64,000 nt of DNA, taken from Xanthomonas sp. DAR 34887. GTDB taxonomy: Bacteria > Pseudomonadota > Gammaproteobacteria > Xanthomonadales > Xanthomonadaceae. The notes below the pieces were generated by a model. It was not told the DNA's origin and ran no database searches. It saw only the letters and a program-made list of their open reading frames with translations. Where the stretch lies: assembly GCF_041245805.1 (NCBI RefSeq), contig NZ_CP162490.1, forward strand, positions 1,155,001-1,219,000. Direction: 5' to 3'. Shown here piece by piece: positions 36,058 to 45,200 of the stretch (its first letter is position 1; the number at the start of each line of letters is the position of its first letter). Both the position numbers and the translations under genes were made by a program.

Positions 36058-36117
36058 CTGAAGCCGCTCCTGCATTGGGCTTCGTCCTGGCCGCATCAGG
36101 CCGTTGCCGTGCCGCGG

Positions 36118-36675
36118 TTACAGCATCTCCGGCTTGAACAGGCGTCGCCGCGAGACTTCCGCGCCGGACAGCATGAACTTGCCGTCGCCACGGTAGTGCA
36201 GGGTCTTGGGTCGTTTCGGCGATGTGGCGACATGCGCCTTGATCACCTCCCAGACGAACAGGTTGTGCCTGGCGATCTGGCGACCGTCGTGCAGGCGGCA
36301 TTCGAAGCTCGCATAGCACTCGGCGATCGATGGCGCATCGACGTGCGTGCCGGCGACCGCGGTGAGGCCGAAGTGCGCGAACTTGTCGAGCTGCGCGCCG
36401 CTGCTGTTGCCGATGCCGACCACGGTATCGAGCAGGTCCGCAGTGGGCAGGTTGATCGTGCACTGCTTGCTGCGCCTGACCAGCTCGAAGCTGTGGTTGG
36501 CGCTGGAGATGCAGCAGGCGATCAGCGATGGCGAGAAGTCCAGCACCATGTGCCAGCCCATGGCCATGATGTCGCGCTGTCCTTTCCATGCCGAACCGAC
36601 CAACACCACCGGGCCGGGTTCGAGGAACCGGCGCACCTGGTCGAGCGGAAAATCGTGCTTGCGGTAGCGGCGCAT
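36118..36675 (-). CDS. Flavin reductase family protein
   Basis: 185-residue FMN-binding split-barrel protein. The start at 36675 (MRRYRKHDFPLDQVRRFLEP) fits the family; VVLVGSAWKGQRDIMAMGWH and MVLDFSPSLIACCISSANHS carry the flavin-binding beta strands, followed by TINLPTADLLDTVVGIGNSS. Similar proteins reduce FMN with NAD(P)H or serve as flavin-binding oxidoreductases of unknown substrate. It lies downstream of the mod genes on the same strand (71-base gap), so read-through from modABC is possible though a functional link is not evident. Confidence 0.85.
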   Translation of the reverse strand: MRRYRKHDFPLDQVRRFLEPGPVVLVGSAWKGQRDIMAMGWHMVLDFSPSLIACCISSANHSFELVRRSKQCTINLPTADLLDTVVGIGNSSGAQLDKFAHFGLTAVAGTHVDAPSIAECYASFECRLHDGRQIARHNLFVWEVIKAHVATSPKRPKTLHYRGDGKFMLSGAEVSRRRLFKPEML

Positions 36676-36746
36676 GGCGGCGGCCTCGCTTCGATTGCGA
36701 TGGCGCACAGTCTGGCCACCGGCGGTGAACGCGGCGCCGGTGCGTG

Positions 36747-37364
36747 TTATTCCAGCCGATGGATCGCGTCGGCGATGCGTTCCACTTCCTCGGCCTGGTG
36801 GCTGACGTAGAGCATCGGCAGCCGCACTTCGTCGCGCACGCGCTGCAGGTACGGGATCAGCTCGCTGCGGCGTTGCGCGTCCAGCGCCGACAGCGGTTCG
36901 TCGAACAGTAGGATCGCCGGCTGCGACAGCAGCGCGCGGCCGATCGCCACGCGTTGCGCCTCGCCGCCGGACAGATTGCCGGGGCGCCGCGCCAGCAGCG
37001 GCGCGATGCCGAGCAGCTCCACCACCGCGTCGAAGCCGAAGCGCTCGGCCTGGCCGCGGCCGTGGCGGCCGTAGCCGAGGTTGCGGCGCACGTCCATGTG
37101 CGGGAACAGCCGCGCATCCTGGAACACGTAGCCGATGCGGCGCCGATGGGTGGGCACGTCGATGCCGGCGGCGCTGTCGTAGAGCACGCGCTCGTCGATG
37201 ACGATGCGTCCGCGGCGCGGGCGCAGCACGCCGGCGATGGCGTTGAGCATGCTGGTCTTGCCGGCGCCGGAGGGGCCGACCAGCGCGACCACGCGCGCGG
37301 TTTCCTCGACCCGCAAGCGGCGCTGGAAGCGGCCGCGCTGCACTTCGATATCGATGCTCAGCAT
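36747..37364 (-). CDS. modC: Molybdate ABC transporter ATP-binding protein, short form
   Basis: 205-residue ABC ATPase energising molybdate import. Walker A is GPSGAGKTSML, Q-loop VFQDARLFPHMDV, signature LSGGEAQRVAIGRAL, Walker B ILLFDEPLSALD and the switch His in LYVSHQAEEV. It ends right after the nucleotide-binding domain, so the regulatory TOBE/Mop molybdate-binding domain of the 350-residue E. coli ModC is missing. The start at 37364 (MLSIDIEVQRGRF) is clean. It is 85 bases downstream of modB; that spacer is GC-rich and has no gene. Confidence 0.92.
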   Translation of the reverse strand: MLSIDIEVQRGRFQRRLRVEETARVVALVGPSGAGKTSMLNAIAGVLRPRRGRIVIDERVLYDSAAGIDVPTHRRRIGYVFQDARLFPHMDVRRNLGYGRHGRGQAERFGFDAVVELLGIAPLLARRPGNLSGGEAQRVAIGRALLSQPAILLFDEPLSALDAQRRSELIPYLQRVRDEVRLPMLYVSHQAEEVERIADAIHRLE

Positions 37365-37449
37365 CGGCGCACGCTCGCATCGCGCAACGAATGCGCGGCG
37401 CCGTGGAGGCGCGCTGCGCACCGGCCGCGTGCAGCGCCGCTGCGCCGGC

Positions 37450-38151
37450 TCATGCATCCGCCTCCGGCCCGCGCTGGCGCCGCACCAGCCATTCGGACAG
37501 CAGCAGCGCGGCCAGCGAGATCGCCAATGCCACCGCCGCCAGCCGCCAGATCCCGGCTTCGCCGCCGGGCACCTGCAGCAGGCCGTAGATCGCCGACGAC
37601 AGGGTCTGGGTTTCGCCGGGAATGTTCGACACGAAGGTGATGGTGGCGCCGAATTCGCCCAGCGCCTTGGCGAAGGCGAGCGCGGTGCCGGCGACCAGCC
37701 CCGGCCAGGCCAGCGGCAGGGTGATGCTGAAGAACACCCGCCATGGCCCGGCACCGAGCGTGGCCGCAGCCGCCTCCAGGCGCCGGTCGGTGGATTCCAG
37801 TGCCAGGCGGATCGCGCGCACCATCAGCGGAAATCCCATCACCGCGCTGGCCAATGCCGCGCCGGTCCAGCGGAAGGCGAACTGCACGCCCAGCTGTTCC
37901 AGCAGCCAGGCGCCGACCGGCCCCTGCGTGCCGAGCACGATCAACAGCGCATAGCCGGTGACCACCGGCGGCATCACCAGCGGCAGATGCAGCAATGCAT
38001 CCAGCAACGCCTTGCCGGGGAAGCGGCGCCGCGCCAGCAGCCAGCCGCAGGCCACGCCGAACGGCAGGCTGCCCAGCGCCGCGACCAGCGCGACCTTGAC
38101 GCTGAGCGCGATCGCGGTGAGCTCTTGCGGCGTGAATGCGAACAACGGCAA
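37450..38151 (-). CDS. modB: Molybdate ABC transporter permease
   Basis: Inner-membrane permease of 233 residues with five or so helices. The EAA loop that contacts ModC reads ATLGAGPWRVFFSITLPLAWPG, shown as AATLGAGPWRVFF then SITLPLAWPG. PLVMPPVVTGYALLI and ALGEFGATITFVSNIPGETQ are also typical of ModB. There is no ATG near the conserved start; I chose a TTG at 38151, five bases after the modA stop, giving LPLFAFTPQELTAI. A second TTG six bases on is equally possible. Middle gene of modABC. Confidence 0.9.
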   Translation of the reverse strand: MPLFAFTPQELTAIALSVKVALVAALGSLPFGVACGWLLARRRFPGKALLDALLHLPLVMPPVVTGYALLIVLGTQGPVGAWLLEQLGVQFAFRWTGAALASAVMGFPLMVRAIRLALESTDRRLEAAAATLGAGPWRVFFSITLPLAWPGLVAGTALAFAKALGEFGATITFVSNIPGETQTLSSAIYGLLQVPGGEAGIWRLAAVALAISLAALLLSEWLVRRQRGPEADA

Positions 38152-38155
38152 CGAC

Positions 38156-38932
38156 TCAGCGCGCGAGCGAGAAACCGCGGCGCTGGAAGATCGCCTGCGC
38201 CGGCGCGGTGCCCAGCCAGCGCACGAAGTCGGCCGCGGCCGGGTTCTTGCTCGCGCGCAGCGCCGCCACCGGATACACGATCGGCGCATGGCTGTCGGCC
38301 GGGAACACCGCCACCACCCGCACCTTCGGTTCGGCCTTGGCATCGGAGCCGTAGACGATGCCCAGCGGCGCCTCGCCGCGCGCGACCAGCATCAGCGCCG
38401 CGCGCACGCTTTCCGATTCGGCCAGGCGCGCCTGCACGCCGTCCCACTGGCCGAGCTTTTGCAGCGCGGCGCGCGCGTACTTGCCGGCCGGCACGCTGTT
38501 GGTCTGGCCGACCGCGAGGCGGCCCTGCGCACCGAGCGCGGCGGCGAGCGTGTCGGGTTTGCGCAGATCGACCTTGGCGGCGCTCGACACCGGCGCGACC
38601 AGCACCAGCGTGTTGCCGAGCAGGTTGTGGCGCTGCGCCGGATCGACGAGCTGGCGCTGCTGCAGATAGTCCATCCACTCCAGGTCGGCGGAGAAGAACA
38701 CGTCCGCCGGCGCGCCTTGCTCCACCTGCCGCGCCAGCGCCGAACTGGCCGCGTACGACACCTGCACCGGCGTGCCGGTGGAGCGCTGGTAGGCGGCGGT
38801 GGCCTCGTCCAGGGATTCCTTCAGGCTGGCGGCGGCGAACACGGTCAGCGGCGCCTGCGCCCAGACCGGCGGCACGGCCATGGCGACGGCGAGCGAGAGC
38901 AGGCACAGCAGGCTACGTAGCGAACGGGACAT
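38156..38932 (-). CDS. modA: Molybdate-binding periplasmic protein
   Basis: 258 residues: signal peptide (about 1-25, ending VWA) and a type II periplasmic binding protein fold. LTVFAAASLKESLDEATAAY at the mature N-terminus, with the ligand-binding serine in AAASL, and VSYAASSALARQVEQGAPAD with the second binding serine, are the ModA signatures. IVYGSDAKAEPKVRVVAVFP supplies the Tyr/Asp region. It delivers molybdate to ModBC. First gene of modABC, 19 bases downstream of the small molybdopterin-fold gene. Confidence 0.95.
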   Translation of the reverse strand: MSRSLRSLLCLLSLAVAMAVPPVWAQAPLTVFAAASLKESLDEATAAYQRSTGTPVQVSYAASSALARQVEQGAPADVFFSADLEWMDYLQQRQLVDPAQRHNLLGNTLVLVAPVSSAAKVDLRKPDTLAAALGAQGRLAVGQTNSVPAGKYARAALQKLGQWDGVQARLAESESVRAALMLVARGEAPLGIVYGSDAKAEPKVRVVAVFPADSHAPIVYPVAALRASKNPAAADFVRWLGTAPAQAIFQRRGFSLAR

Positions 38933-38951
38933 GGCGGGGCTCCTTGGAAAA

Positions 38952-39440
38952 TCAGGGGGTGACGACGGCGATCGACTGCACCTGGCGGACCCAACGCGCG
39001 GGCCGCTGGTCCTGCGGCACGATCAGGCGCAGCGGGCCGTCCCCGGCAGCGAGCGGCTTGCCGTCGCAGCGATCAACCAGCAGCACGCGGCGCGCGCCCA
39101 GCGTGGGGTCCAGTTCGGCCAGGGTGAACACGGCGACATAGCCGTCGCGCGCGCCGACCTCGACCCGCCGTTGCAGCTGCGCGCCGCGCAGCGGCTCGGT
39201 GGGCATCGCGCGCTGCGCCTGCAGCACGCTGCGCAGCGCCACGCCTTCGCACTCCAGCGCTTGGCCGTGCGCCTGGGCGCTGACCCGCTCGCGCGGCAAG
39301 GTGCCGAGCGTGGCGTCATCGAGCGCGAGACGCACTACGCCGGTGGCCGCTGCGGCAGCATCGGCGTCGGCGTGCGCGGCGTGCGCCGGCGGACACAGCA
39401 GCGCCAGGCCGAGAAGAGCGAAAAGGCGGGATTGGAGCAT
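38952..39440 (-). CDS. Small periplasmic protein with molybdopterin-oxidoreductase fold
   Basis: 162 residues with a signal peptide (about 1-21, PPAHA). DGYVAVFTLAELDPTLGARR and GPLRLIVPQDQRPARWVRQV match the C-terminal part of the sulfite-oxidase-type molybdopterin-binding fold. The Cys in DRCDG and one in ALECEGV are present, but the normal active-site region of full-length enzymes is missing, so this may be a short non-catalytic or cofactor-binding version. It immediately precedes modA on the same strand, consistent with a molybdenum-related role. The family name comes from memory of similar small proteins in proteobacteria; function is unproven. Confidence 0.75.
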   Translation of the reverse strand: MLQSRLFALLGLALLCPPAHAAHADADAAAAATGVVRLALDDATLGTLPRERVSAQAHGQALECEGVALRSVLQAQRAMPTEPLRGAQLQRRVEVGARDGYVAVFTLAELDPTLGARRVLLVDRCDGKPLAAGDGPLRLIVPQDQRPARWVRQVQSIAVVTP

Positions 39441-39458
39441 GCCCGCATCCTACCGTCT

Positions 39459-40292
39459 TCAGCGCGGCGCGGCGTGCAAGTCGTCGGTGCGGCCGGCCTG
39501 GATGTTGGCGCGGACCGACGGCTGCATCAGCCGCGGTTGCGCCAAGGTCGCGTCGCGCGCCTGCCGCAACGCGACGAACTCGGCTTCGCCGACGCCGTCG
39601 CGTACGTGGATGTTGTCGCGGCGCTGCGCGCCGATGCTGGTTTCGCAGGCGACCGCGCGGCCGCCTGCGCCGTAGTCGTGGCAGACGAATACGCGGGTGG
39701 ATTCGGGCAGCGCGTAGAGCCTGTGGATCGAGCGGAACAGCGTGGCCGCATCGCCGCCGGGGAAATCGCAACGGGCCGTGCCGCTGTCGGGCATGAACAG
39801 CGAATCGCCGGGGAACACCGCATCGCCGATCAGGTAGGCGATGCTGTCGTCGGTATGCCCGGGCACCGCGATCACCTGCGCCTGCAGCCCGCCGATCGCG
39901 AAGCGCTCGCCATCGGCGAACAGGTGGTCGAAGCCGCAGCGCGTGTCGCCGGCATCCTCGGCCAGGCCGAACTGCGGCGCGAAGCGCGCGCGCACCGCGC
40001 GGATGCCGGCGCCGATCGCCAGCGTCGCCTGCGGCCAGCGCTGCTTGAACCACTGTGCGGCCGAAACATGGTCGGCGTGGGCGTGGGTTTCCAGGATCCA
40101 GCGCAGGTGCAGGCCGCGCGTGGACAGCAACTCGGCCAGGCCCTGCACCGGTGCGTCGCGCAGCGTGGCGGTGTCCGCATCGAAGTCCAGCACCGGATCG
40201 ATCACTGCGGCGTCGTGGCCGTCTTCGACCAGATAGCTCCAGGTGCCGGAACCGGCGTGGTGGAAGGGGTGGACGTTGGGAATGTGGCTCAT
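39459..40292 (-). CDS. Persulfide dioxygenase-like metallo-beta-lactamase-fold hydrolase (Blh/ETHE1-like)
   Basis: 277 residues with the MBL metal motif THAHADHV (about 70-77), a further His in VPGHTDDSIAYLI, Asp in AVFPGDSLFMPDSGTARCDF and a terminal His in VFVCHDYG. The SLFMPDSGTARCDFPGG and FVCHDYGAGGR blocks are characteristic of ETHE1/persulfide dioxygenase and the BigR-linked hydrolase Blh. Predicted to oxidise glutathione persulfide to sulfite. Its start overlaps the bigR-like stop by four bases (ATGA), and a rhodanese lies just upstream, forming a sulfide-detoxification operon. Opposite in direction to the RND genes. Confidence 0.9.
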   Translation of the reverse strand: MSHIPNVHPFHHAGSGTWSYLVEDGHDAAVIDPVLDFDADTATLRDAPVQGLAELLSTRGLHLRWILETHAHADHVSAAQWFKQRWPQATLAIGAGIRAVRARFAPQFGLAEDAGDTRCGFDHLFADGERFAIGGLQAQVIAVPGHTDDSIAYLIGDAVFPGDSLFMPDSGTARCDFPGGDAATLFRSIHRLYALPESTRVFVCHDYGAGGRAVACETSIGAQRRDNIHVRDGVGEAEFVALRQARDATLAQPRLMQPSVRANIQAGRTDDLHAAPR

Positions 40293-40639
40293 GGGCCTGC
40301 CTTGGCGGAAGAGGAAGGGCCGACGCTGCAGTAGATGCCGTGCAAGGTCTCGAGGATGCGCTGCGCCGGGCCGGGAACCAGCGAATAGTAGATGGTCTGC
40401 CCGTCGCGGCGGGTCTGCACCAGGCCGTCCTCGCGCAGCACCGCGAGATGTTGCGACAGCGCCGATTGGCTCAGGTCCAGGCGCGTGTTGAGCTCGCCCA
40501 CCGATTGTTCGCGGTCCACCAGCAGGCACAGCAACAGCAGCCGCTTTTCGTTGCCGAGCGCCTTCAGCAGGCGCGCGGCCTCGCCGGCATGCGTGCGCAT
40601 CGCCGCCGGGTCCATCGCCGGTTGCAGGCGCCGGGCCAT
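40289..40639 (-). CDS. bigR: ArsR-family persulfide-sensing repressor, BigR-like
   Basis: 116-residue winged-helix regulator. LLKALGNEKRLLLLCLLVDR and LNTRLDLSQSALSQHLAVLR (recognition helix) are typical ArsR features, followed by the wing DGLVQTRRDGQTIYYSL. Two cysteines, C38 (LLLLCLL) and C104 (GIYCSVG), are 66 residues apart, the same spacing as the redox cysteines of BigR (Cys42/Cys108), which form a disulfide or polysulfide bridge and release DNA. No metal-binding Cys pair is present. It lies between the rhodanese (5-base gap) and the persulfide dioxygenase (4-base overlap). The likely operator is the AT-rich region at 41036-41085. Confidence 0.9.
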   Translation of the reverse strand: MARRLQPAMDPAAMRTHAGEAARLLKALGNEKRLLLLCLLVDREQSVGELNTRLDLSQSALSQHLAVLREDGLVQTRRDGQTIYYSLVPGPAQRILETLHGIYCSVGPSSSAKAGP

Positions 40640-40644
40640 CGGAT

Positions 40645-41007
40645 TCAGAAGGCGACCGGCAGGCCGGCCGCGGTCCAGCCGAGGAAGCCGCCATTCAACG
40701 AGCGCACCGCGCTGTAGCCGAGTTGCTGCAGGCTCAGCGCGGCCAGCGTGGAGCGTCCGCCGCTGGCGCAGTACAGCAGGATCGGCTGGTCGCGCTTGGC
40801 CAGCGCCGGGTCGCTGTCGAGATGGAATTCGAGGATGCCGCGCGGAACGTTGATCGCGTTGGGCAGGTGGCCGACGGCGAACTCGCCGGGTTCGCGCACA
40901 TCGATGATCCATTCGCCGGGCAGCGGTGTGGCGGCGGCGTCGGTCTCGACTTCGTGGATCTGCAGGCGCGCCCGGTCGACCAGGGCTTGTGCGGAGGTGT
41001 GGGGCAT
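40645..41007 (-). CDS. Rhodanese-domain sulfurtransferase
   Basis: Single-domain rhodanese of 120 residues. IIDVREPGEFAVGHLPNAIN is the CH2A-type motif, and LLYCASGGRSTLAALSLQQL holds the active-site Cys with a CxxGxR loop. The start at 41007 is preferred to an ATG at 41037 because GGAG lies six bases upstream of the former and nothing upstream of the latter. Predicted to move sulfane sulfur from persulfides to thiols in the cytoplasm, in concert with the persulfide dioxygenase two genes on. First gene of the BigR operon. Confidence 0.9.
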   Translation of the reverse strand: MPHTSAQALVDRARLQIHEVETDAAATPLPGEWIIDVREPGEFAVGHLPNAINVPRGILEFHLDSDPALAKRDQPILLYCASGGRSTLAALSLQQLGYSAVRSLNGGFLGWTAAGLPVAF

Positions 41008-41035
41008 TGGGGGCTCCGGTGGATGAACGGCGCTC

Positions 41036-41085
41036 ATAATATCAGTTGACTCTAATATAAGAAAATTCTAATTTATCTGGCAGCC
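41036..41085. promoter_or_regulatory. AT-rich divergent control region, candidate BigR operator
   Basis: Between the rhodanese and the RND adaptor gene. It contains TTGACT (41046-41051), 17 bases, then TAATTT (41069-41074) as a plus-strand promoter. Two TCTAAT units (41051-41056, 41067-41072) lie 16 bases apart over it, and an imperfect palindrome ATTAGAATTTTCTTATATTA reads on the minus strand. It is the most AT-rich spot for kilobases around and the likely shared operator for both directions. Confidence 0.55.
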
Positions 41086-41143
41086 AGCGACGCGTCGCTG
41101 GCATCGATCGGGTTCCGTCGAACCCTCGCCCTGGAGCCGCTGC

Positions 41144-42220
41144 GTGAAGCCGTTTGCCTTTTCGATCGCGCTGGCCGCGAGCCTGTCGCTCGCGGCGTGT
41201 CGCCATGAAGCCCCTTCGGCGGTTGTGCCGCCGCTGCCTGCGCTGCAGACCGACGTGGTGGGAGTGGCCGGCTCGCCGGCACGCGCCTGGGATGGCGTGG
41301 TCGCCGCGGTCGAGCACGCCGACCTGTCGGCGCAGACCGACGGACGCGTGCGCGAGGTAAGCGTGGACGTCAACGATCGCGTCGCCGCCGGCCAGGTGCT
41401 GCTGCGTCTGAGCGCCGTGGAGCAACGCGCCGGCGTGGACAGCGCGCAGGCGCAGCTGCGTTCGGCCACGGCCAGTGCCAACGAGGCCGAGGCCAGCTAT
41501 CGCCGCTATGCCGCGTTGGCCGGCGCGCAGTACGTGTCCGGGGCGCAGCTGGATCAGGCGCGGGCCAGCCGCGATGCCGCGGTCGCGGCGCGCCAGTCCG
41601 CCGCTGCGCAATTGGCGCAGGCGCGGCAGCCGGCCGACTACACGGTGATCCGCGCGCCGTTCGCCGGCGTGGTCAGCGCGCGGCAGGTGCAGCCGGGGGA
41701 AGCGGTGGCGAGCGGCCAGGCGCTGCTGTCGCTGTACGCGCCTGGCGCGCAGCGCATCGACGTGCAGGTGCCGCAGTCCGCCGCCGCGGCGATCCGCGCC
41801 GCGCCGCATGCGCAGGTGCGGCTGGACGACGGGCGCGCGCTGACGGTGCCGCAGGTGCTGGTGTTCCCCACCGCCGATCCGAGCAGCCACAGTGTGACGG
41901 TGCGCGTGCCGTTGCCCGCGCTGCTGCCGGCGCCGGCACCGGGGACGACCGCCAAGGTGGCGTTCGCCGCCCGCGACGCTGGCGCCGAGGCGGCCACGCT
42001 GTGGATGCCGCGCGCGGCGTTGCTGCAGCGTGGCGAACTCAGCGCGGCCTATGTGCTCGCTGCCGGCACGCTGAGCCTGCGCCAGCTGCGCGTGGGCCGG
42101 CAGGAACCGCAGCGGGTCGAGGTGCTGGCCGGATTGCGCGCCGGCGAGCGCGTGGCGCGCGATCCGGTCGCCGCCGGGCAGGCGCTGGCCGCGCAGCGGC
42201 GCGCGCTGGCGGAGCGCTGA
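41144..42220 (+). CDS. RND efflux periplasmic adaptor lipoprotein
   Basis: 358-residue membrane fusion protein. The signal peptide ends in LAAC (lipobox, Cys about 19). A barrel-sandwich hybrid half (VEHADLSAQTDGRVREVSVD, then VAAGQVLLRLS) is followed by a short alpha hairpin (about 100-165, DSAQAQLRSATASANEAEAS) and its partner lipoyl half (DYTVIRAPFAGVVSARQVQP). It connects the inner-membrane RND pump to an outer-membrane channel not encoded nearby. The gene begins two bases before the pump gene ends its spacing, i.e. the next start is at 42222, one base after this stop. Divergent from the BigR operon. Confidence 0.9.
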   Translation: MKPFAFSIALAASLSLAACRHEAPSAVVPPLPALQTDVVGVAGSPARAWDGVVAAVEHADLSAQTDGRVREVSVDVNDRVAAGQVLLRLSAVEQRAGVDSAQAQLRSATASANEAEASYRRYAALAGAQYVSGAQLDQARASRDAAVAARQSAAAQLAQARQPADYTVIRAPFAGVVSARQVQPGEAVASGQALLSLYAPGAQRIDVQVPQSAAAAIRAAPHAQVRLDDGRALTVPQVLVFPTADPSSHSVTVRVPLPALLPAPAPGTTAKVAFAARDAGAEAATLWMPRAALLQRGELSAAYVLAAGTLSLRQLRVGRQEPQRVEVLAGLRAGERVARDPVAAGQALAAQRRALAER

Positions 42221-42221
42221 G

Positions 42222-45200
42222 ATGGCGCCGCGCCTGGGTGTGTCCGGACGTCTGGCAGCGGCGTTCCAGGCCAATCCGCTGACCCCGTTGCTGGCACTGC
42301 TGGGCCTGCTGCTGGGCCTGGCCGCGTTGGCGATCACCCCGCGCGAGGAAGAGCCGCAGATCGACGTGACCATGGCCACCGTGTCGGTGGCCTTCGCCGG
42401 CGCCGAAGCGCGCGAAGTAGAGCAACTGCTGAGCACGCCGCTCGAGCAGAAACTGGCCGGGATCGAAGGGGTCAAGCACGTGACCTCGGTCAGTCGCCCG
42501 GGGCAGGCGCTGCTGACCGTCGAGTTCCAGGTCGGGGTGCCGCGCCAGGCGGCGCTGGTGCGCCTGTACAACCAGGTCTATTCGAACCTGGATGCCTTGC
42601 CGCAGGGCATGGGCGTGGGCACGCCGCTGATCAAGCCCAAGGGCATCGACGATGTGCCGGTGATGGCGGTGACCCTGTGGAGCGACGATCCGCAACGCAG
42701 CGCGCTGGCGCTGGGCGAGGTCGCGCATACGCTGGAAACCGAGCTCAAGCGCATCCCCGGCACGCGCGACATCTACAGCATCGGTGCGCCGCAACGGGTG
42801 CTGACGCTGACCCTGGATCCGGCGCGACTGGCCGCCTATGGGCTGACCGTGTCCGATCTGAGCCAGTCGCTGCAGGCGGCCAATGCGGTGCGCCAGCTCG
42901 GCGATCGCATCGGCGGCGGCCGCGCCGTGCCGGCCGCCGCCGGCACCTTCCTGGCCGATGCGGACACGGTGGCGGCGCTGGTGATCGGCGTGCACGACGG
43001 CCAGCCGCTGCATCTGCGCGACGTGGCGCAGGTGCGCGCCGGCGCCGACCTGCCGAGCCGCTATGTCTGGTACGGCGCACCGGCGGCCCGTGGCGGTCCG
43101 GCGCAGGGGCGCGCGCCGGCGGTGACCCTCGCCATCGCCAAGCAGCCCGGCAGCGATGCCGCCGCGCTCACCCGCGCCGTCGCCGCGCGCCTGCAGCAAC
43201 TGCGCGGCGAGCTGGTCCCGCAAGGCGTGCACGTCGAGGTGACCCGCGACTACGGCGCCAGCGCCGACGCCAAGGCCGCCAAGTTGATCCACAAGCTGGT
43301 GTTCGCGACCGCCTCGGTGGTGCTGCTGGTGTTGTTCGCGCTGGGCTGGCGCGAGGCCGTCGTGGTCGGCAGCGCGGTGGTGCTGACCCTGGCGCTGACC
43401 CTGTTCGCGTCGTGGGCGATGGGCTTCACCCTCAACCGGGTCTCGCTGTTCGCGTTGATCTTTTCGATCGGCATCCTGGTCGACGACGCCATCGTGGTGG
43501 TGGAGAACATCCACCGGCACATGCGCGCCGGCGGCAAGACCCTGCGCGAGGCGATCCCGCCGGCGGTGGACGAGGTCGGCGGGCCGACCATCCTCGCCAC
43601 CTTCACCGTGATCGCGGCGCTGATGCCGATGGCCTTCGTCAGCGGATTGATGGGGCCGTACATGCGGCCGATCCCGATCAACGCCTCGGTCGGCATGCTG
43701 CTGTCGCTGGCGATCGCGCTGATCGTGACCCCGTGGCTGTCGCTGAAACTGCTGGCGCGGCATGCGCCGGCGGCGACCGCTGCCGACAGCGCGACGGCGT
43801 CCGCATCGCCGCGCCTGCTGCGCTTCTTCTCGAGCCTGTTGCACCCTTTTCTCGCTCCAGAACGCGGCGCGCGGCGGCGCGGCTGGCTGTTCGCCGGCAT
43901 CGCCGCGTTGCTGCTGCTGGCGGTGTCGCTGGTCGGCCTGCAATGGGTGGTGATGAAGATGCTGCCGTTCGACGACAAGTCCGAATTGCAGATCGTGGTC
44001 GATCTGCCCGAAGGCAGCACGCTGCAGGACACCGATGCGCTGCTGGCCGAGCTGGCCGGCGTACTCGACCGCACCCCGGACGTGCACGACTACCAGGGCT
44101 ATGCCGGCACCTCGGCGCCGGTCAATTTCAACGGCCTGGTGCGCCAGTACGACCTGCGCAGCGGCAACAACGTCGGCGACCTGCAGGTGAACCTGGTCGA
44201 CAAGCAGCTGCGCACGCGGCACAGCCACGCCATCGCGCGCGCACTGCGTCCCGCATTGGCGGCGATCGCGCGCCGCCATGGCGCGGCGCTGAAGGTGGTG
44301 GAAGTGCCGCCCGGTCCGCCGGTGCTGTCGCCGCTGGTCGCCGAGGTGTACGGTCCGGACTACGCGCGCAGCCGCCAGTTGGCGCTGGCCTTGGAGCGGC
44401 GCTTCCTGCGCACGCCGAACGTGGTCGATGTGGATACCAGCGTAGAAAGCGCCGCCACGCGCGAGGTGATCGTGGTCGATCGGGTGCGTGCGGCACGGCT
44501 GGGCGTCAGCCAATCGGCGATCGCCGATGCGCTGGCCGTTTCCGTGCAAGGCGTGGATGCGACCTGGCTGCACGATGGCGCTTCCAAGTACCCGCAACCG
44601 GTGCGGCTGCGCCTGTCCGCGGCCGACCAGGCCGGGGTCGCGCGCATGCTGGCGCTGCACGTGCGCGGCGGCGATGGCCAGTTGGTGCCGTTGTCGGAGC
44701 TGGTCGCAATGCAGCGGCTGCCCTGGGATGGTGCGATCTCGCACAAGGATCTGCGGCCGGTGGTGTACGTCACCGGCGACGAGGCCGGGCGCCTGGACAG
44801 CCCGCTGTACGGCATGTTCGACCTGGTCGGGCAACTGCGCCGGCAGCGCGGCGGCGGGCAGGCTGTGGCGCAGTCTTTCATCGCGCAACCCCTCGACAGC
44901 GGCGACTTCGCGGTGAAGTGGGACGGCGAGTGGCAGATCACCTACGAGACCTTCCGCGACATGGGCATCGCCTACGCGGTCGGCCTGCTGCTGATCTATC
45001 TGCTGGTGGTGGCGCAGTTCCGCAGCTATCTGGTGCCGCTGGTGATCATGGCGCCGATCCCGCTGACGGTGATCGGCGTGCTGCCGGGGCATGCGCTGCT
45101 CGGCGCGCAGTTCACCGCCACCAGCATGATCGGCATGATCGCGCTGGCCGGCATAATCGTGCGCAACTCGATCCTGCTGGTGGACTTCATCCGCCAGGCG

